From an uncultured Roseovarius sp. (GTDB lineage: Bacteria; Pseudomonadota; Alphaproteobacteria; Rhodobacterales; Rhodobacteraceae), in NCBI GenBank assembly GCA_947497295.1, contig CANMFU010000001.1, positions 682,001-746,000 of the forward strand: DNA of 64,000 nucleotides. The letters are read 5' to 3'. The notes beneath the pieces were generated by a model that worked only from the letters and a program-made list of their open reading frames with translations, was not told where the DNA came from and did not search any database. The translations under genes were made by a program, and so were the position numbers. The first letter of the stretch is position 1. Each line of letters opens with the position of its first letter. Of the stretch, positions 47,781 through 56,725 are shown one piece after another.

Positions 47781-48734
47781 ATGACGCTTACGTTCCGCCA
47801 ACTGACATATTTCCGCGCGCTGGCCGAGCATCGCCATTTTGGCCGTGCCGCTGCGGCTGTGTCCGTGTCGCAACCAGCGCTATCGGTGCAGATCCGGGAC
47901 ATGGAGACGACATTGGGCCAGCCACTGGTTGAACGGCGCGCGCGCGATGTAGTGCTAACGCCGTTTGGCCGTCTGATGTTGGGTCATGCCGCCGAGGTCA
48001 ATACTGCGATGCGCAATCTGGAAGAGGCCGCGCGCTGGCATGGCGGGCTATCGGGGCTTTTGCGCATCGGATTGATCCCCACACTGGCGCCGTACCTCTT
48101 GCCCGGCGCGCTTGAGGCATTGCGCAGCGGCGACATTTCCATGGACGTGCAGGTGCAGGAGGCCAAGACCGACCGTCTGACCGCCGATCTTCTGGCCGGG
48201 CGGCTGGATGCGGTCGTCATGGCGCTGCCGCTCACGGCAGAGGGGCTGATTGCCCAGCCGCTTTTCCAAGACCGGTTCCTTCTGGCCGGCAGCGCCGCCC
48301 GTCTGGCGGCGGTAGGCGCAAGCGCCGAGGCGCTGCGCCCCGATGGTCTGGGCGCGCAGCAGTTGCTGCTGCTGGAGGACGGGCATTGCCTTACCGATCA
48401 GGCGCTGGAGGCGTGCCGCAGGGGCAGGGGCCATGCGCAGATTGATATGGGCGCGTCGTCGCTGGCCACGCTCACACAGCTGGTTGCGGCGGGATTTGGC
48501 CTGACATTGATGCCGGAAATCGCGGCCGCCGCCGAGGTGCGCGGCGCGCCCGGCGTGCATCTGCAGCGGTTCGCCGCGCCGGAACCTGCGCGCACCATCT
48601 GCCTGGTGCGGCGCGCCTCAACACTGGGCGAGGGCTGGTTTTCACAGTTGGCGGACGTCCTGACCGGCGTCGGGGCAGAGCTGACGCAAGCGGCGCGAGG
48701 CGGCGGGCACAAGGCCGGGGTGGGGGGACACTGA
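47781..48734 (+). CDS. oxyR: Hydrogen-peroxide-sensing LysR regulator OxyR
   Basis: 317 residues. The N-terminal LysR helix-turn-helix is 'FGRAAAAVSVSQPALSVQIR' (about 19-38). The redox pair lies in 'LLEDGHCLTDQALEACRRG' (about 197 and 206), the OxyR signature of C199/C208 in E. coli, which forms a disulfide on oxidation by H2O2. The neighbour katG is the expected target. The C-terminal tail 'RGGGHKAGVGGH' is unusual but short. Confidence 0.94.
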   Translation: MTLTFRQLTYFRALAEHRHFGRAAAAVSVSQPALSVQIRDMETTLGQPLVERRARDVVLTPFGRLMLGHAAEVNTAMRNLEEAARWHGGLSGLLRIGLIPTLAPYLLPGALEALRSGDISMDVQVQEAKTDRLTADLLAGRLDAVVMALPLTAEGLIAQPLFQDRFLLAGSAARLAAVGASAEALRPDGLGAQQLLLLEDGHCLTDQALEACRRGRGHAQIDMGASSLATLTQLVAAGFGLTLMPEIAAAAEVRGAPGVHLQRFAAPEPARTICLVRRASTLGEGWFSQLADVLTGVGAELTQAARGGGHKAGVGGH

Positions 48735-48839
48735 TTAAACGTCGCACCCGGCGCCCGACCGGACGGTTGCACTGGCAACTCCCCCCGGGAATCCGTATAC
48801 TTGGAGAAAGTTACCAAAACATTCGCGGGGACATAATTC

Positions 48840-49793
48840 GTGCGTGATCTGAAAATACCGGCGCAGCGCCACCCTGAAAAGGCACGGCGCCCCGACAATG
48901 CTCAGCCCAAGAAACCCAGCTGGATCCGCGTCAAGGCGCCCGGCGGCGATGGCTATGCCGAAACTGCCCGCATCATGCGCGACAACAAACTGACCACTGT
49001 CTGCGAAGAGGCAAGCTGTCCCAATGTCGGTGAATGCTGGTCGCAGGGCCACGCCACCATGATGATCATGGGCGATATCTGCACCCGCGCCTGCACCTTC
49101 TGCAATATCGCCACCGGCAAACCGACCGAAGATCTGGACCCGTTCGAGCCGGGCCGCGTGGCCGAGGCCGTCAGGAAGCTGGGCCTGAACCATGTCGTGA
49201 TCACCTCCGTGGACCGCGACGATGTCGCCGATGGCGGTGCCGAGCATTTTTCCCAAACGATCCGCGCCATTCGCCACCGCAGCCCCGGTACGACCATCGA
49301 AATCCTGACGCCCGACTTTCTGAACTGCGATCCATCGGTTCTGGAAGTGGTCGTCGCCGCCAAACCGGACGTCTTTAACCACAATCTGGAAACTGTACCC
49401 GGCCTCTACCCTTCGGTGCGCCCCGGCGCGCGTTATTTCCACTCTCTGCGTCTTTTGCAGCGCGTCAAGGAAATGGACCCGACGATTTTCACCAAATCGG
49501 GCATCATGGTCGGACTGGGAGAAGAGCGCGCGGCAGTCCATCAGGTGATGGACGACATGCGCGCGGCCGACATAGATTTCCTGACCATTGGGCAGTACCT
49601 TCAGCCGACGCCGAAGCATCATGTGCTGGACCGGTTTGTCACACCCGAGGAATTTGCAGCCTATGAAAAGGCCGCCTTCGGCAAGGGCTTCCTCATGGTC
49701 TCGGCCACGCCGCTGACGCGGTCCTCCTACCACGCTGGCGATGATTTCGCCCGTCTGCGCGCGGCCCGTCTGGCGCGTCTTGCCACGGCATAG
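48840..49793 (+). CDS. lipA: Lipoyl synthase
   Basis: 317 residues from a GTG start (48840), consistent with family N-termini ('[20 protein letters not shown]'). It has both clusters: the auxiliary [4Fe-4S] motif '[12 protein letters not shown]' (about 59-70) and the radical SAM '[13 protein letters not shown]' (CxxxCxxC, about 81-93). It inserts two sulfurs into octanoyl chains on lipoyl domains of dehydrogenases and the glycine system. No lipB neighbour is seen. Confidence 0.96.
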   Translation: MRDLKIPAQRHPEKARRPDNAQPKKPSWIRVKAPGGDGYAETARIMRDNKLTTVCEEASCPNVGECWSQGHATMMIMGDICTRACTFCNIATGKPTEDLDPFEPGRVAEAVRKLGLNHVVITSVDRDDVADGGAEHFSQTIRAIRHRSPGTTIEILTPDFLNCDPSVLEVVVAAKPDVFNHNLETVPGLYPSVRPGARYFHSLRLLQRVKEMDPTIFTKSGIMVGLGEERAAVHQVMDDMRAADIDFLTIGQYLQPTPKHHVLDRFVTPEEFAAYEKAAFGKGFLMVSATPLTRSSYHAGDDFARLRAARLARLATA

Positions 49794-49815
49794 GCAACGC
49801 CCGAAGCCTGTGATG

Positions 49816-49835
49816 CCCCCGGTTTGCGCCGGGGG
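49816..49835 (+). terminator. Hairpin after lipA
   Basis: CCCCCGG, TTTGCG loop, CCGGGGG; flanking TGATG/CATCA may extend the stem imperfectly. It lies 22 bases after the lipA stop, with only a weak T-rich tail. Confidence 0.65.
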
Positions 49836-49942
49836 TGCATCATCATGTATTGAGGCGGCCTCTCTCTTGCCCTAACACTTTCCCATCGAAGGTAATTTCC
49901 CATCTTAGGCTGGGGTTATAAATCCGGCTGGGAGGGGATCGA

Positions 49943-50263
49943 ATGGCGTGGGCGTTCTTATTCATTGCAGGATTGCTCGAAGTCGTCTGGGCGCTGCTGA
50001 TGAAACAATCGCTGGGCTTCACGCGGCTTTGGCCCAGCGTCGGGACGATTGTTTTCATGTTCGGCAGTTTTGGCCTGCTGTCGATTGCCATGCGCTCGCT
50101 GCCGCTGGGCACATCTTATGCAATCTGGACCGGCATCGGCGCGGTCGGCGCTTTTGTCGTCGGTATCGCTGTTCTGGGCGAGCAACTCAGCGCCACGCGC
50201 CTGATTGCGGCGGCGATGATCGTCGGCGGAATCGTCCTGATGACGCTGTCCTCAGACGCCTGA
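49943..50263 (+). CDS. sugE: SMR-family exporter, SugE/Gdx subtype
   Basis: 106 residues, four predicted helices. The Glu of helix 1 is in 'LFIAGLLEVVWALLMKQSLG' and helix 3 reads 'GTSYAIWTGIGAVGAFVVGI'. The SugE-like 'MAWAFLFIAGLLEVVWA' start and Trp/Gly pattern fit the Gdx group, which exports guanidinium by proton exchange, better than EmrE drug exporters. I see no clear guanidine riboswitch in the 149 bases upstream. Confidence 0.88.
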   Translation: MAWAFLFIAGLLEVVWALLMKQSLGFTRLWPSVGTIVFMFGSFGLLSIAMRSLPLGTSYAIWTGIGAVGAFVVGIAVLGEQLSATRLIAAAMIVGGIVLMTLSSDA

Positions 50264-50276
50264 CAGCGTGCTGGTT

Positions 50277-51185
50277 TCAGGCGGCTGTGATCGCCTCCAG
50301 CACGGCACCGTCAAAGGCGGCAAGGCAGGCTTTGATGTCGGACTCGCTCTGAAACAGGCAGGCTGCGGTCGATAGCGCATCTGCCAGCGCGGCAGAGGGT
50401 GCCGATACGGAGATTTCGCGCCATTTGGACGGGGCCGGAGTGCCGGTAACCGGGTCGAGGATATGGCCCACTTGCGCGCCTTCATCAAAGGTCGTGCCCA
50501 GCGGCGCAGAGGTGGCCAGCGCGCGCGCGCTCAGCGATACCTTGCCACCAGCCGCCAGTTTGACCGGCCATGCGCCGCCACCGGGATGCCCGCCAAGCGC
50601 GCGGAATTCGCCGGTGTCGATCAGGATGTTCGTCAGCCCCTCATCGGCCAGCAGCGCGGCCACGCGGTCTGCAATGAAGCCCTGAGCAATACCGTTCAGC
50701 GTCAGTGCCATCCCGGAAGCCATGGAAATGTTTGTTGTATCCAGCGTCACACGATCCCAGCCGACGCGCGCGCGGGCGTCATTCAGGCTTGCCGCGTCGG
50801 GCATCATCCCAAGCGCCGACGCCTCGGCATAGCTGGCCCAAAGCGGCTGGATCGTCGGATCGAACCGGCCCCCGGTCGCGCTGTACACGGCACCTGCCAG
50901 TGACAGACATTCCAGTAATTCGAACGGCGGCGCCTGCAAGCGGCCGGTGCGGTTCAACCGGGACAGCGCGCTGTCTGGCCGATACAGGCTGAACACATCC
51001 TCCAGCCGCGAGATTTCGGACGCGACCCGCGCGCTGATCGCCTTGGCATCGGGATGGGCCAGACGCAGCGTGGCGTGGGTGCCAAGGGCGGTGCCCTGCC
51101 ATGTATACACGGGCTGTGCCGATAAGGCGCCGGGCAGGACGAAGGCGGCGGCGCTGATGGCCAGAAAACGGCGGCGATTGGTCAT
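50277..51185 (-). CDS. nosX: ApbE-type FMN transferase of the nos operon (NosX)
   Basis: 302 residues. A Tat-like signal peptide starts the protein ('NRRRFLAISAAAFVLPGALS'). ApbE landmarks: 'TALGTHATLRL', 'RFDPTIQPLWASYAEA', 'MALTLNGIAQGFIADRVAAL', and 'ATSAPLGTTFDEGAQVGHIL'. It attaches FMN covalently to a Thr in NosR (or another flavoprotein) in the periplasm. It follows nosL by 4 nt as the last gene of the nos operon, so NosX is the likely identity; a general ApbE is the alternative. Confidence 0.88.
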   Translation of the reverse strand: MTNRRRFLAISAAAFVLPGALSAQPVYTWQGTALGTHATLRLAHPDAKAISARVASEISRLEDVFSLYRPDSALSRLNRTGRLQAPPFELLECLSLAGAVYSATGGRFDPTIQPLWASYAEASALGMMPDAASLNDARARVGWDRVTLDTTNISMASGMALTLNGIAQGFIADRVAALLADEGLTNILIDTGEFRALGGHPGGGAWPVKLAAGGKVSLSARALATSAPLGTTFDEGAQVGHILDPVTGTPAPSKWREISVSAPSAALADALSTAACLFQSESDIKACLAAFDGAVLEAITAA

Positions 51186-51189
51186 GATA

Positions 51190-51759
51190 TTATTCTCCCA
51201 CTGTGCGCGACAGATTGCGCAGGCGATCTTGAAATTCCGTGTCGTCCGTATCCCCGTCCAGTTCGACAGGGGCCAGAACGGCGGAATCAGGAATGTCGTT
51301 CAGCCGCATCACCCGCCCGCCATTGGCAGCGGCAAATGCGGCAGCGTCATCGAGGTCCGAAAACGGCACGATCTCGGGCGCGCCCATGCCGCCGATGGCG
51401 CGACCTCCCACGACGAAATGCGCCATGTCGGCATCTATCCAGTTCTCCTCGCCCGGCGCGTCCCAGCTGGCACCCGGCGCCCCCATGTCGTTGACCCAGA
51501 CAGCCAGCACTGCATGGCTCTGCTCGGGCATGCGCAGATAGGCGATGACGTCCCGCACCTGGCTGAAGAATAGCGGCGCGCCGGGCAGTCCGGCCAGATG
51601 AGCCTGCGCCTTGGGGCCGTCATGCTCCAAGAGGTTCATCTGGCAATAATGCCCGACGGCAGCGGGGGTTAGCGGCAGGGGGGCGGTGTTCTGCGCGGTT
51701 TCCTCCTTGCAGCCGGTGAGGGCCAGCAGGGCGGCGGTGGCGATCAGCAGCGCTCTCAT
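51190..51759 (-). CDS. nosL: Copper chaperone lipoprotein NosL
   Basis: 189 residues from ATG 51759, which overlaps nosY by 4 nt; the ORF-track start 51840 is inside nosY. Lipoprotein signal 'LLIATAALLALTGCKEE' (lipobox LTGC). The NosL core has 'HYCQMNLLEHDGPKAQAHLA' (Met and His for copper), 'FFSQVRDVIAYLRMPEQ' and 'FVVGGRAIGGMGAPEIVPFS'. It delivers copper to NosZ in the periplasm. Confidence 0.93.
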   Translation of the reverse strand: MRALLIATAALLALTGCKEETAQNTAPLPLTPAAVGHYCQMNLLEHDGPKAQAHLAGLPGAPLFFSQVRDVIAYLRMPEQSHAVLAVWVNDMGAPGASWDAPGEENWIDADMAHFVVGGRAIGGMGAPEIVPFSDLDDAAAFAAANGGRVMRLNDIPDSAVLAPVELDGDTDDTEFQDRLRNLSRTVGE

Positions 51760-52580
51760 GGCTCGACCTTTCGAAAGGCCAGCGCGGCCAGCATCAGCGA
51801 CAGCAGTGGCCAGAGGGCGATGGACAGCAGAGATTGCCACACTGGAATGGCAGTTGCAGCGCCGCCCACACCTGCGGCGGCGGCGGTGGCCTGCGCGGCG
51901 CTCAGATTGAACAGGCGGAACGCATCGGCGGGATTGGCCAGCAGAAGACCGGGAAAAATGCTGGTGGTGAAGGTGCCGCCGTCATCGGCCACGACCGCCG
52001 CCAGAAGTCCGAGGTCGTAAAGCACGACCAGTCCCAGCCACAGCCCGATGGCCAGCCCCGCGGCGCCCGACACGCGCCGCGCCATCGACGAGAGCGCATA
52101 ACCGATCCCGAGGAAGGTTGCGCCCAAAAGCACGGAGGTCCACGTGAGCCGCCACAGCGCGGCAAGGCCCGACAGCGCCGCCGGATCGGCGATGATCGTG
52201 ACAGCCGCCGCCGCGCCGTAGCCTGCGACAATGGCGACGATCAGGATGGCCGTATGGGCCACCAGCTTGCCTGCCAGCACCTCCCAGCGGGCGACGGGGT
52301 AGGTCAGCAGCAGGGGCAGCGTGCCGCGCTCGACCTCGCCGGCCACGGCGTCAAATGACATCAGCAGCGCCACCAGCGGCACCAGATAGACCGACAGCGA
52401 GGTCAGCGAGGCAACGACAACCGACAGGCGGTCCGCCCCCAGCGCGCCGGTCGGCGCAGATCCGGCCGCCGACAGCACCAGCGAGAAGACCACCATCAGC
52501 AGAACCGCGATCAGCACCCAGCGGTTGCGGCGGGCGATGTGGATTTCGGTGGTGGCGGTGGCGAGGATGCGGGCGATCAT
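51756..52580 (-). CDS. nosY: NosY, ABC permease of NosZ maturation
   Basis: 274 residues with about six helices and few charged residues between. The N-terminus 'TEIHIARRNRWVLIAVLLMV' and 'GEVERGTLPLLLTYPVARWE' match the NosY/ABC-2 pattern. It forms the membrane part of NosDFY, which with NosF ATP hydrolysis supplies sulfur to or works on the Cu(Z) site through NosD. It overlaps nosF and nosL by 4 nt each. Confidence 0.93.
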   Translation of the reverse strand: MIARILATATTEIHIARRNRWVLIAVLLMVVFSLVLSAAGSAPTGALGADRLSVVVASLTSLSVYLVPLVALLMSFDAVAGEVERGTLPLLLTYPVARWEVLAGKLVAHTAILIVAIVAGYGAAAAVTIIADPAALSGLAALWRLTWTSVLLGATFLGIGYALSSMARRVSGAAGLAIGLWLGLVVLYDLGLLAAVVADDGGTFTTSIFPGLLLANPADAFRLFNLSAAQATAAAAGVGGAATAIPVWQSLLSIALWPLLSLMLAALAFRKVEP

Positions 52581-53473
52581 TGGCCGTCCCTCCGGCTGAA
52601 GTGGCTGTAGATATCCTCAAGGCTGGGCGGAATCACCTCCAGATCCGCAACCTTGTCTTCCAGCGCGGTGATGCGCCCGAGCGTGGCCAGCTTATCCTCC
52701 TGCGTGCAGTTCAGATGCAGCGCGCCGTGGACGCGGATGGCGCCGGGCAGGGCAGCCAGAATGTCGCTGTCATAGCCATTATGCGCGGTGACATGCATCG
52801 CTACGGGTAGGGCGGCCTCGCGCCTCAGATCGCTCAGCGTGCCCGTCGCCACCATGCGCCCGCCTGACAGGATCAGCAGTCGGTCGGTGCGCGCCTCAAC
52901 CTCGGTCAGGGCGTGGCTGGACAGAAGGATTGACGCGCCATCGGCGGCCAGCCCGTCCAGCAATTCATAGAAATCACGGCGCGAGACGGGGTCCAGCCCG
53001 CTGGTCGGCTCGTCCAGCACCAGAAGGCTGGGCCGCCCGATCAGCGCCTGCGCCAGCCCGACGCGCTGGCGCATCCCCTTTGAATAGGTGCCGATCCGCC
53101 GCTTGGCGGCAAAGGCCAGCCCGACACGGCCCAGAAGGTCCATCGCGCCGGACGTATCCTCGCCGCGCAAGCGCATGTAATGCGTGATCTGCTCCAACCC
53201 GGTCAGGGCTGGATGGAAGGTGGCGTTTTCGGGCAGATAGGCCACCTTGGCGCGGGCGCTGGCATGACCGGGCGCGGCGCCGCAGACGGAAATCTGGCCG
53301 GAATCGGGTGCAATCAGGCCCAAGATGATCTTCATCAGCGTGGATTTGCCCGCGCCGTTATGGCCCAGCAGTGCCACACGCTCGCCCGGCGCAACGCTCA
53401 GCGAGACATCGGTCAGCGCCTTGGTGCCGCCGAACGCCTTAGTGAGTTGCGAGATCGTTAACGTCGAAGTCAT
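52577..53473 (-). CDS. nosF: NosF, ATPase of NosZ maturation
   Basis: About 298 residues from ATG 53473; ATG 53488 is a second choice. The start overlaps the 3' end of nosD by 35 (or 50) bases. Walker A 'GHNGAGKSTLMKII', Q-loop 'YLPENATFHPALTG', signature 'YSKGMRQRVGLAQAL', Walker B 'LLVLDEPTSGLDPV' (about 160). It energises the NosFYD complex from the cytoplasm. Confidence 0.94.
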   Translation of the reverse strand: MTSTLTISQLTKAFGGTKALTDVSLSVAPGERVALLGHNGAGKSTLMKIILGLIAPDSGQISVCGAAPGHASARAKVAYLPENATFHPALTGLEQITHYMRLRGEDTSGAMDLLGRVGLAFAAKRRIGTYSKGMRQRVGLAQALIGRPSLLVLDEPTSGLDPVSRRDFYELLDGLAADGASILLSSHALTEVEARTDRLLILSGGRMVATGTLSDLRREAALPVAMHVTAHNGYDSDILAALPGAIRVHGALHLNCTQEDKLATLGRITALEDKVADLEVIPPSLEDIYSHFSRRDGQ

Positions 53474-54770
53474 AGGTGTCACTTTCATCCCGGTTGGCGA
53501 CCGCTTCGGCCTCCATCTGGGTGTATTCGGGGGAAACTGCAAATTCGGGCGCGTGCATCAGCGGATGGCTGTCGACCACCCCGCCCGGCAGCGTCGCGGG
53601 AAAGCTGGACTGCGCCCAGCGGATCAGCTGCACGGCGGGGGCGCCGGTCAGCAGGGCGGCGGCGGGCTGCGACCACAGGATATGGTCCATCAGATCATTG
53701 GGGCGAAAAACGCTGTCGGCAATACCGTCCCCGCCCAGATCGAAACCGGGGTGATCGGACCAGTAATTGCCGCGGCCCTCGAAGCTCCATTCGATATCGC
53801 GGGTGCCGACATATTTCACCTGTGTGCGGTTGCCGATAAAGGCGTTGCCCGTCAGCACGTTACGCTCGGACCCGGCGGTGAAGTGGATGCCAATGTTGCA
53901 GCCCTCGAACCGGTTGTCATAGATCAGATTTTTGTGGGCGTTATAGATAAAGGTGCAGCGGTCGGGACCGCCGCGCACCAGATTGCCGGATACATCGGCG
54001 TTGTTGGCGTAGTTCAGCATCACGCCATGGCTGATGTCGGACAGGCTCAGATTGTCCTTCACGATCACCTTGTTCGAGAACATGATGGCATAGCCCAGAT
54101 GGTTGCCGATCGACACGTTGCCCGACACTTCGGAATCGTTGGTGTACATGTAGTGTACCGCAAAGCGCAGATCGCGGAACAGATTATTGCGGTAGGTCCC
54201 GGTGCGTGACGCGTTCGAGAAAATACCGTCGCGGCCCCAGCGGACCGAATTCCCCTCGACCAGCGTGCCGGGCGAGTTCCAGACGTAGATGCCATTTCCG
54301 CGATCGTTCAGGCGCCTTTGCTGCGTGCCTTCGATGGTGTTGCCGCGTACCTGCGCGTCAAGCCCGCCATGCACGTCGATGCCGTGCAGGTTGCCCAGCA
54401 CGCGGTTGCCCTCGATAATGGCGCGGTCGGCCTTTTTCAGGATCTTTATGCCGGCATCCAGATCCTTGCTGCTTAGCCCGGATCCGGTCACGGTGACGTC
54501 CGATATCGTGACATCGGCGGCGTCGATGGTGACGGTGGTGCCATTGCCCATACCGTCGATGATGGCTTCTGCGCTGCCCGTCACGGTCAGCGGGCGGTCG
54601 ATCACCACGGCGCCCTCGTGACGGCCCGGTTCAAGGATCAGCACATCGCCGGGACTGGCCCCGGCGATGGCGTTGGCAAGGCTCCCCGGCCCCGGCGGCA
54701 CGCGAATATCGGCTGCCCAAAGGGGCAGGGAAACCGTGAGTGACAGCGCAAGGATCAGGGAGCGGATCAT
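53439..54770 (-). CDS. nosD: NosD, periplasmic beta-helix protein of NosZ maturation
   Basis: 443 residues. Signal peptide 'MIRSLILALSLTVSLPLWA'. The mature protein is a right-handed beta-helix made of CASH/NosD repeats, e.g. 'IIEGNRVLGNLHGIDVHGGL', 'LFRDLRFAVHYMYTNDSEVS', 'NIGIHFTAGSERNVLTGNAF'. It docks with NosY and helps assemble the Cu4S site. The stop of nosZ is 3 bases upstream. Confidence 0.95.
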   Translation of the reverse strand: MIRSLILALSLTVSLPLWAADIRVPPGPGSLANAIAGASPGDVLILEPGRHEGAVVIDRPLTVTGSAEAIIDGMGNGTTVTIDAADVTISDVTVTGSGLSSKDLDAGIKILKKADRAIIEGNRVLGNLHGIDVHGGLDAQVRGNTIEGTQQRRLNDRGNGIYVWNSPGTLVEGNSVRWGRDGIFSNASRTGTYRNNLFRDLRFAVHYMYTNDSEVSGNVSIGNHLGYAIMFSNKVIVKDNLSLSDISHGVMLNYANNADVSGNLVRGGPDRCTFIYNAHKNLIYDNRFEGCNIGIHFTAGSERNVLTGNAFIGNRTQVKYVGTRDIEWSFEGRGNYWSDHPGFDLGGDGIADSVFRPNDLMDHILWSQPAAALLTGAPAVQLIRWAQSSFPATLPGGVVDSHPLMHAPEFAVSPEYTQMEAEAVANRDESDTYDFDVNDLATH

Positions 54771-54773
54771 GGC

Positions 54774-56714
54774 TCAGGCAGACTTCGGTTCGACGAACAT
54801 CCGGCCGCGCATCTCCATGTGGAGCGCGTGGCAGAACCACTGGCAGTAGTACCAGTAGACACCCGGCTGGGCAGCAATAAACGTCGCCGATGATGTGGCC
54901 TGCGGCGCAAGCTCCATCGCGATGCCGTGGTTGCCCATCGTAAAGCCGTGCGTCAGATCGTCGATGTCATCGAGGTTGGTGACAATCACGGTGACTTCGT
55001 CGCCCTGCTGCACGGTGAACTTCTCGATCGAGAAGCTGGGCGCGACGCTGCTCATGTAGACGCGCACCTTGTTGCCGTCACGGATGATCGTTTCCTGCCA
55101 GTCGTCCAGATCTACGCCATCGGCCTCGGCCTGCGCGCGGGCATCGGCCCACATCGGATCATTGCGATCCCAGGCCGATTTCGGGTTCACCTTGGAGGGG
55201 TCGACCAGGATCGCGTCATGCGGCTCGGCGAAGGTCGGGCCGTCATGGATCAGGGTGAGCTTGTCCCCGTCGATCGCAAAGAGCTGCTCGTTTTCGGGCT
55301 TGAGCGGTCCGACATTCAGGAACCGGTCCTTGGAGAACTTGTTCATCGTCAGATAGTACTTGTCGCTCGCTTCCAGCGTTTCGCCCATGACGGTCGAGTT
55401 GTGACCGGGCTGGTAATGCACATCCTCCTTGGTGACGATCGGATCGACGTCCTCGCCATTATAAAGCTGAACCGCCTTTTCGATATCCCAGACCACAACC
55501 TGGCTGTCCAGGAACAGCGTGGTATAGGCGCGGCCCTTGCCGTCAAAGCAGGTGTGAAGCGGCCCAAGGCCCAGCTGGGGTTCGGCCACGACAACGCTGC
55601 GCGGATCTGCATCTTCGTCGAATACCGCGTCCAGCTTGCGCACGTCGATCACCGACACGGTCGGCGACAGCTTGCCCGCAACGCAAAGGTGGATCTTGTC
55701 GGGGGCCATGTTGCAGCCATGCGGGTTGTTGGGGATCGGGATGTAGCGGGTGTATTTCTTGTTCTGCCCTTTACGCCCGTCGATCACCTTGACGCCGTTC
55801 AGTTCCTGATAGTCGCCCGCTTCGATGCCTGCCTCGATCTCCTTGATGTTGAAGACAACGACATGGTCCATGTCGGCCTCGGTCATCTCGGGCAGGGTCA
55901 TGCCCATTTCCGAATTGTAGGAGGTCGAGAAGGCGTATTTGCCATCGTAGTCGCAATCGGTGTTATCCAGGTTGCCGGTGACCATCACCTGCCATGCGAC
56001 GGTCATCTCGTCGGCATTCACGGCGGTGTAGAAGTTCACGTACTTTTCCGGCTCGTCCAGGATCTTGCCGTCATTGACCATCGGCACTTCGTCTTCGCCG
56101 TTGCAGAAGATATAGTCGGTCCGGGGCCAGCGCTGCGGACGCAGGCCGTGGATTGCCTTGGCGTTGGGGATCTCGATGATCTTGTCGCACTTCATCACGT
56201 CGCAGCGCACGCGGGCGACGCGGGTGTTGGCCTTGTCGTTCATGAACAGGTAGCGGCCATCGTATTTGCCCTCGGTGAAGGACATGTGCGGGTGGTGCAA
56301 ATCGCCGTTGGGCGGGAATTCATGGCCGTTGGCTTTCAGGTATTCCTTGGTTTTAGGCAGCAGACCCTCGGTCAGGATCTTCTTGGATTCGTTGGTGATG
56401 CCCCAGCCGGTGGCCGAGCAGGTGTTGAACACCGGAATCCGCATCAGCTCGCGCATGGACGGAATGCCCAGAATGCGCATCTCGCCGCACTGGCCCGACG
56501 ACCAGAAGCCGTAGAATTCGTCCAGTTGGCCGGGTGCCACTTCGGCGCCGGCCGCTGCGCGCGCGCTGGTGGTGCCGGCCAGTGTTGCGGCGCCCACGAC
56601 GGCACCGCCGGTCAGCATCGCGCGCGTTCCGAATGCACCGGCAAGCGCGGCACCCCCGGCGGTCGCACCCAGCAGGCTGCGGCGCGAGATTGGCAGTTTT
56701 TTCCCCTCAGACAT
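54774..56714 (-). CDS. nosZ: Nitrous oxide reductase (Tat-exported, clade I)
   Basis: 646 residues from ATG 56714; AAGGGA lies six bases before it, and the track start 56981 is inside nosR. A twin-arginine signal '[20 protein letters not shown]' exports the folded copper enzyme. The Cu(A) domain at the C-terminus has '[12 protein letters not shown]' (two Cys, His, Met) plus an upstream His in '[13 protein letters not shown]'. Propeller histidines for Cu(Z) occur in '[20 protein letters not shown]' and '[20 protein letters not shown]'. It reduces N2O to N2, the last step of denitrification. Confidence 0.97.
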   Translation of the reverse strand: MSEGKKLPISRRSLLGATAGGAALAGAFGTRAMLTGGAVVGAATLAGTTSARAAAGAEVAPGQLDEFYGFWSSGQCGEMRILGIPSMRELMRIPVFNTCSATGWGITNESKKILTEGLLPKTKEYLKANGHEFPPNGDLHHPHMSFTEGKYDGRYLFMNDKANTRVARVRCDVMKCDKIIEIPNAKAIHGLRPQRWPRTDYIFCNGEDEVPMVNDGKILDEPEKYVNFYTAVNADEMTVAWQVMVTGNLDNTDCDYDGKYAFSTSYNSEMGMTLPEMTEADMDHVVVFNIKEIEAGIEAGDYQELNGVKVIDGRKGQNKKYTRYIPIPNNPHGCNMAPDKIHLCVAGKLSPTVSVIDVRKLDAVFDEDADPRSVVVAEPQLGLGPLHTCFDGKGRAYTTLFLDSQVVVWDIEKAVQLYNGEDVDPIVTKEDVHYQPGHNSTVMGETLEASDKYYLTMNKFSKDRFLNVGPLKPENEQLFAIDGDKLTLIHDGPTFAEPHDAILVDPSKVNPKSAWDRNDPMWADARAQAEADGVDLDDWQETIIRDGNKVRVYMSSVAPSFSIEKFTVQQGDEVTVIVTNLDDIDDLTHGFTMGNHGIAMELAPQATSSATFIAAQPGVYWYYCQWFCHALHMEMRGRMFVEPKSA

Positions 56715-56725
56715 TTTAAGTCCCT

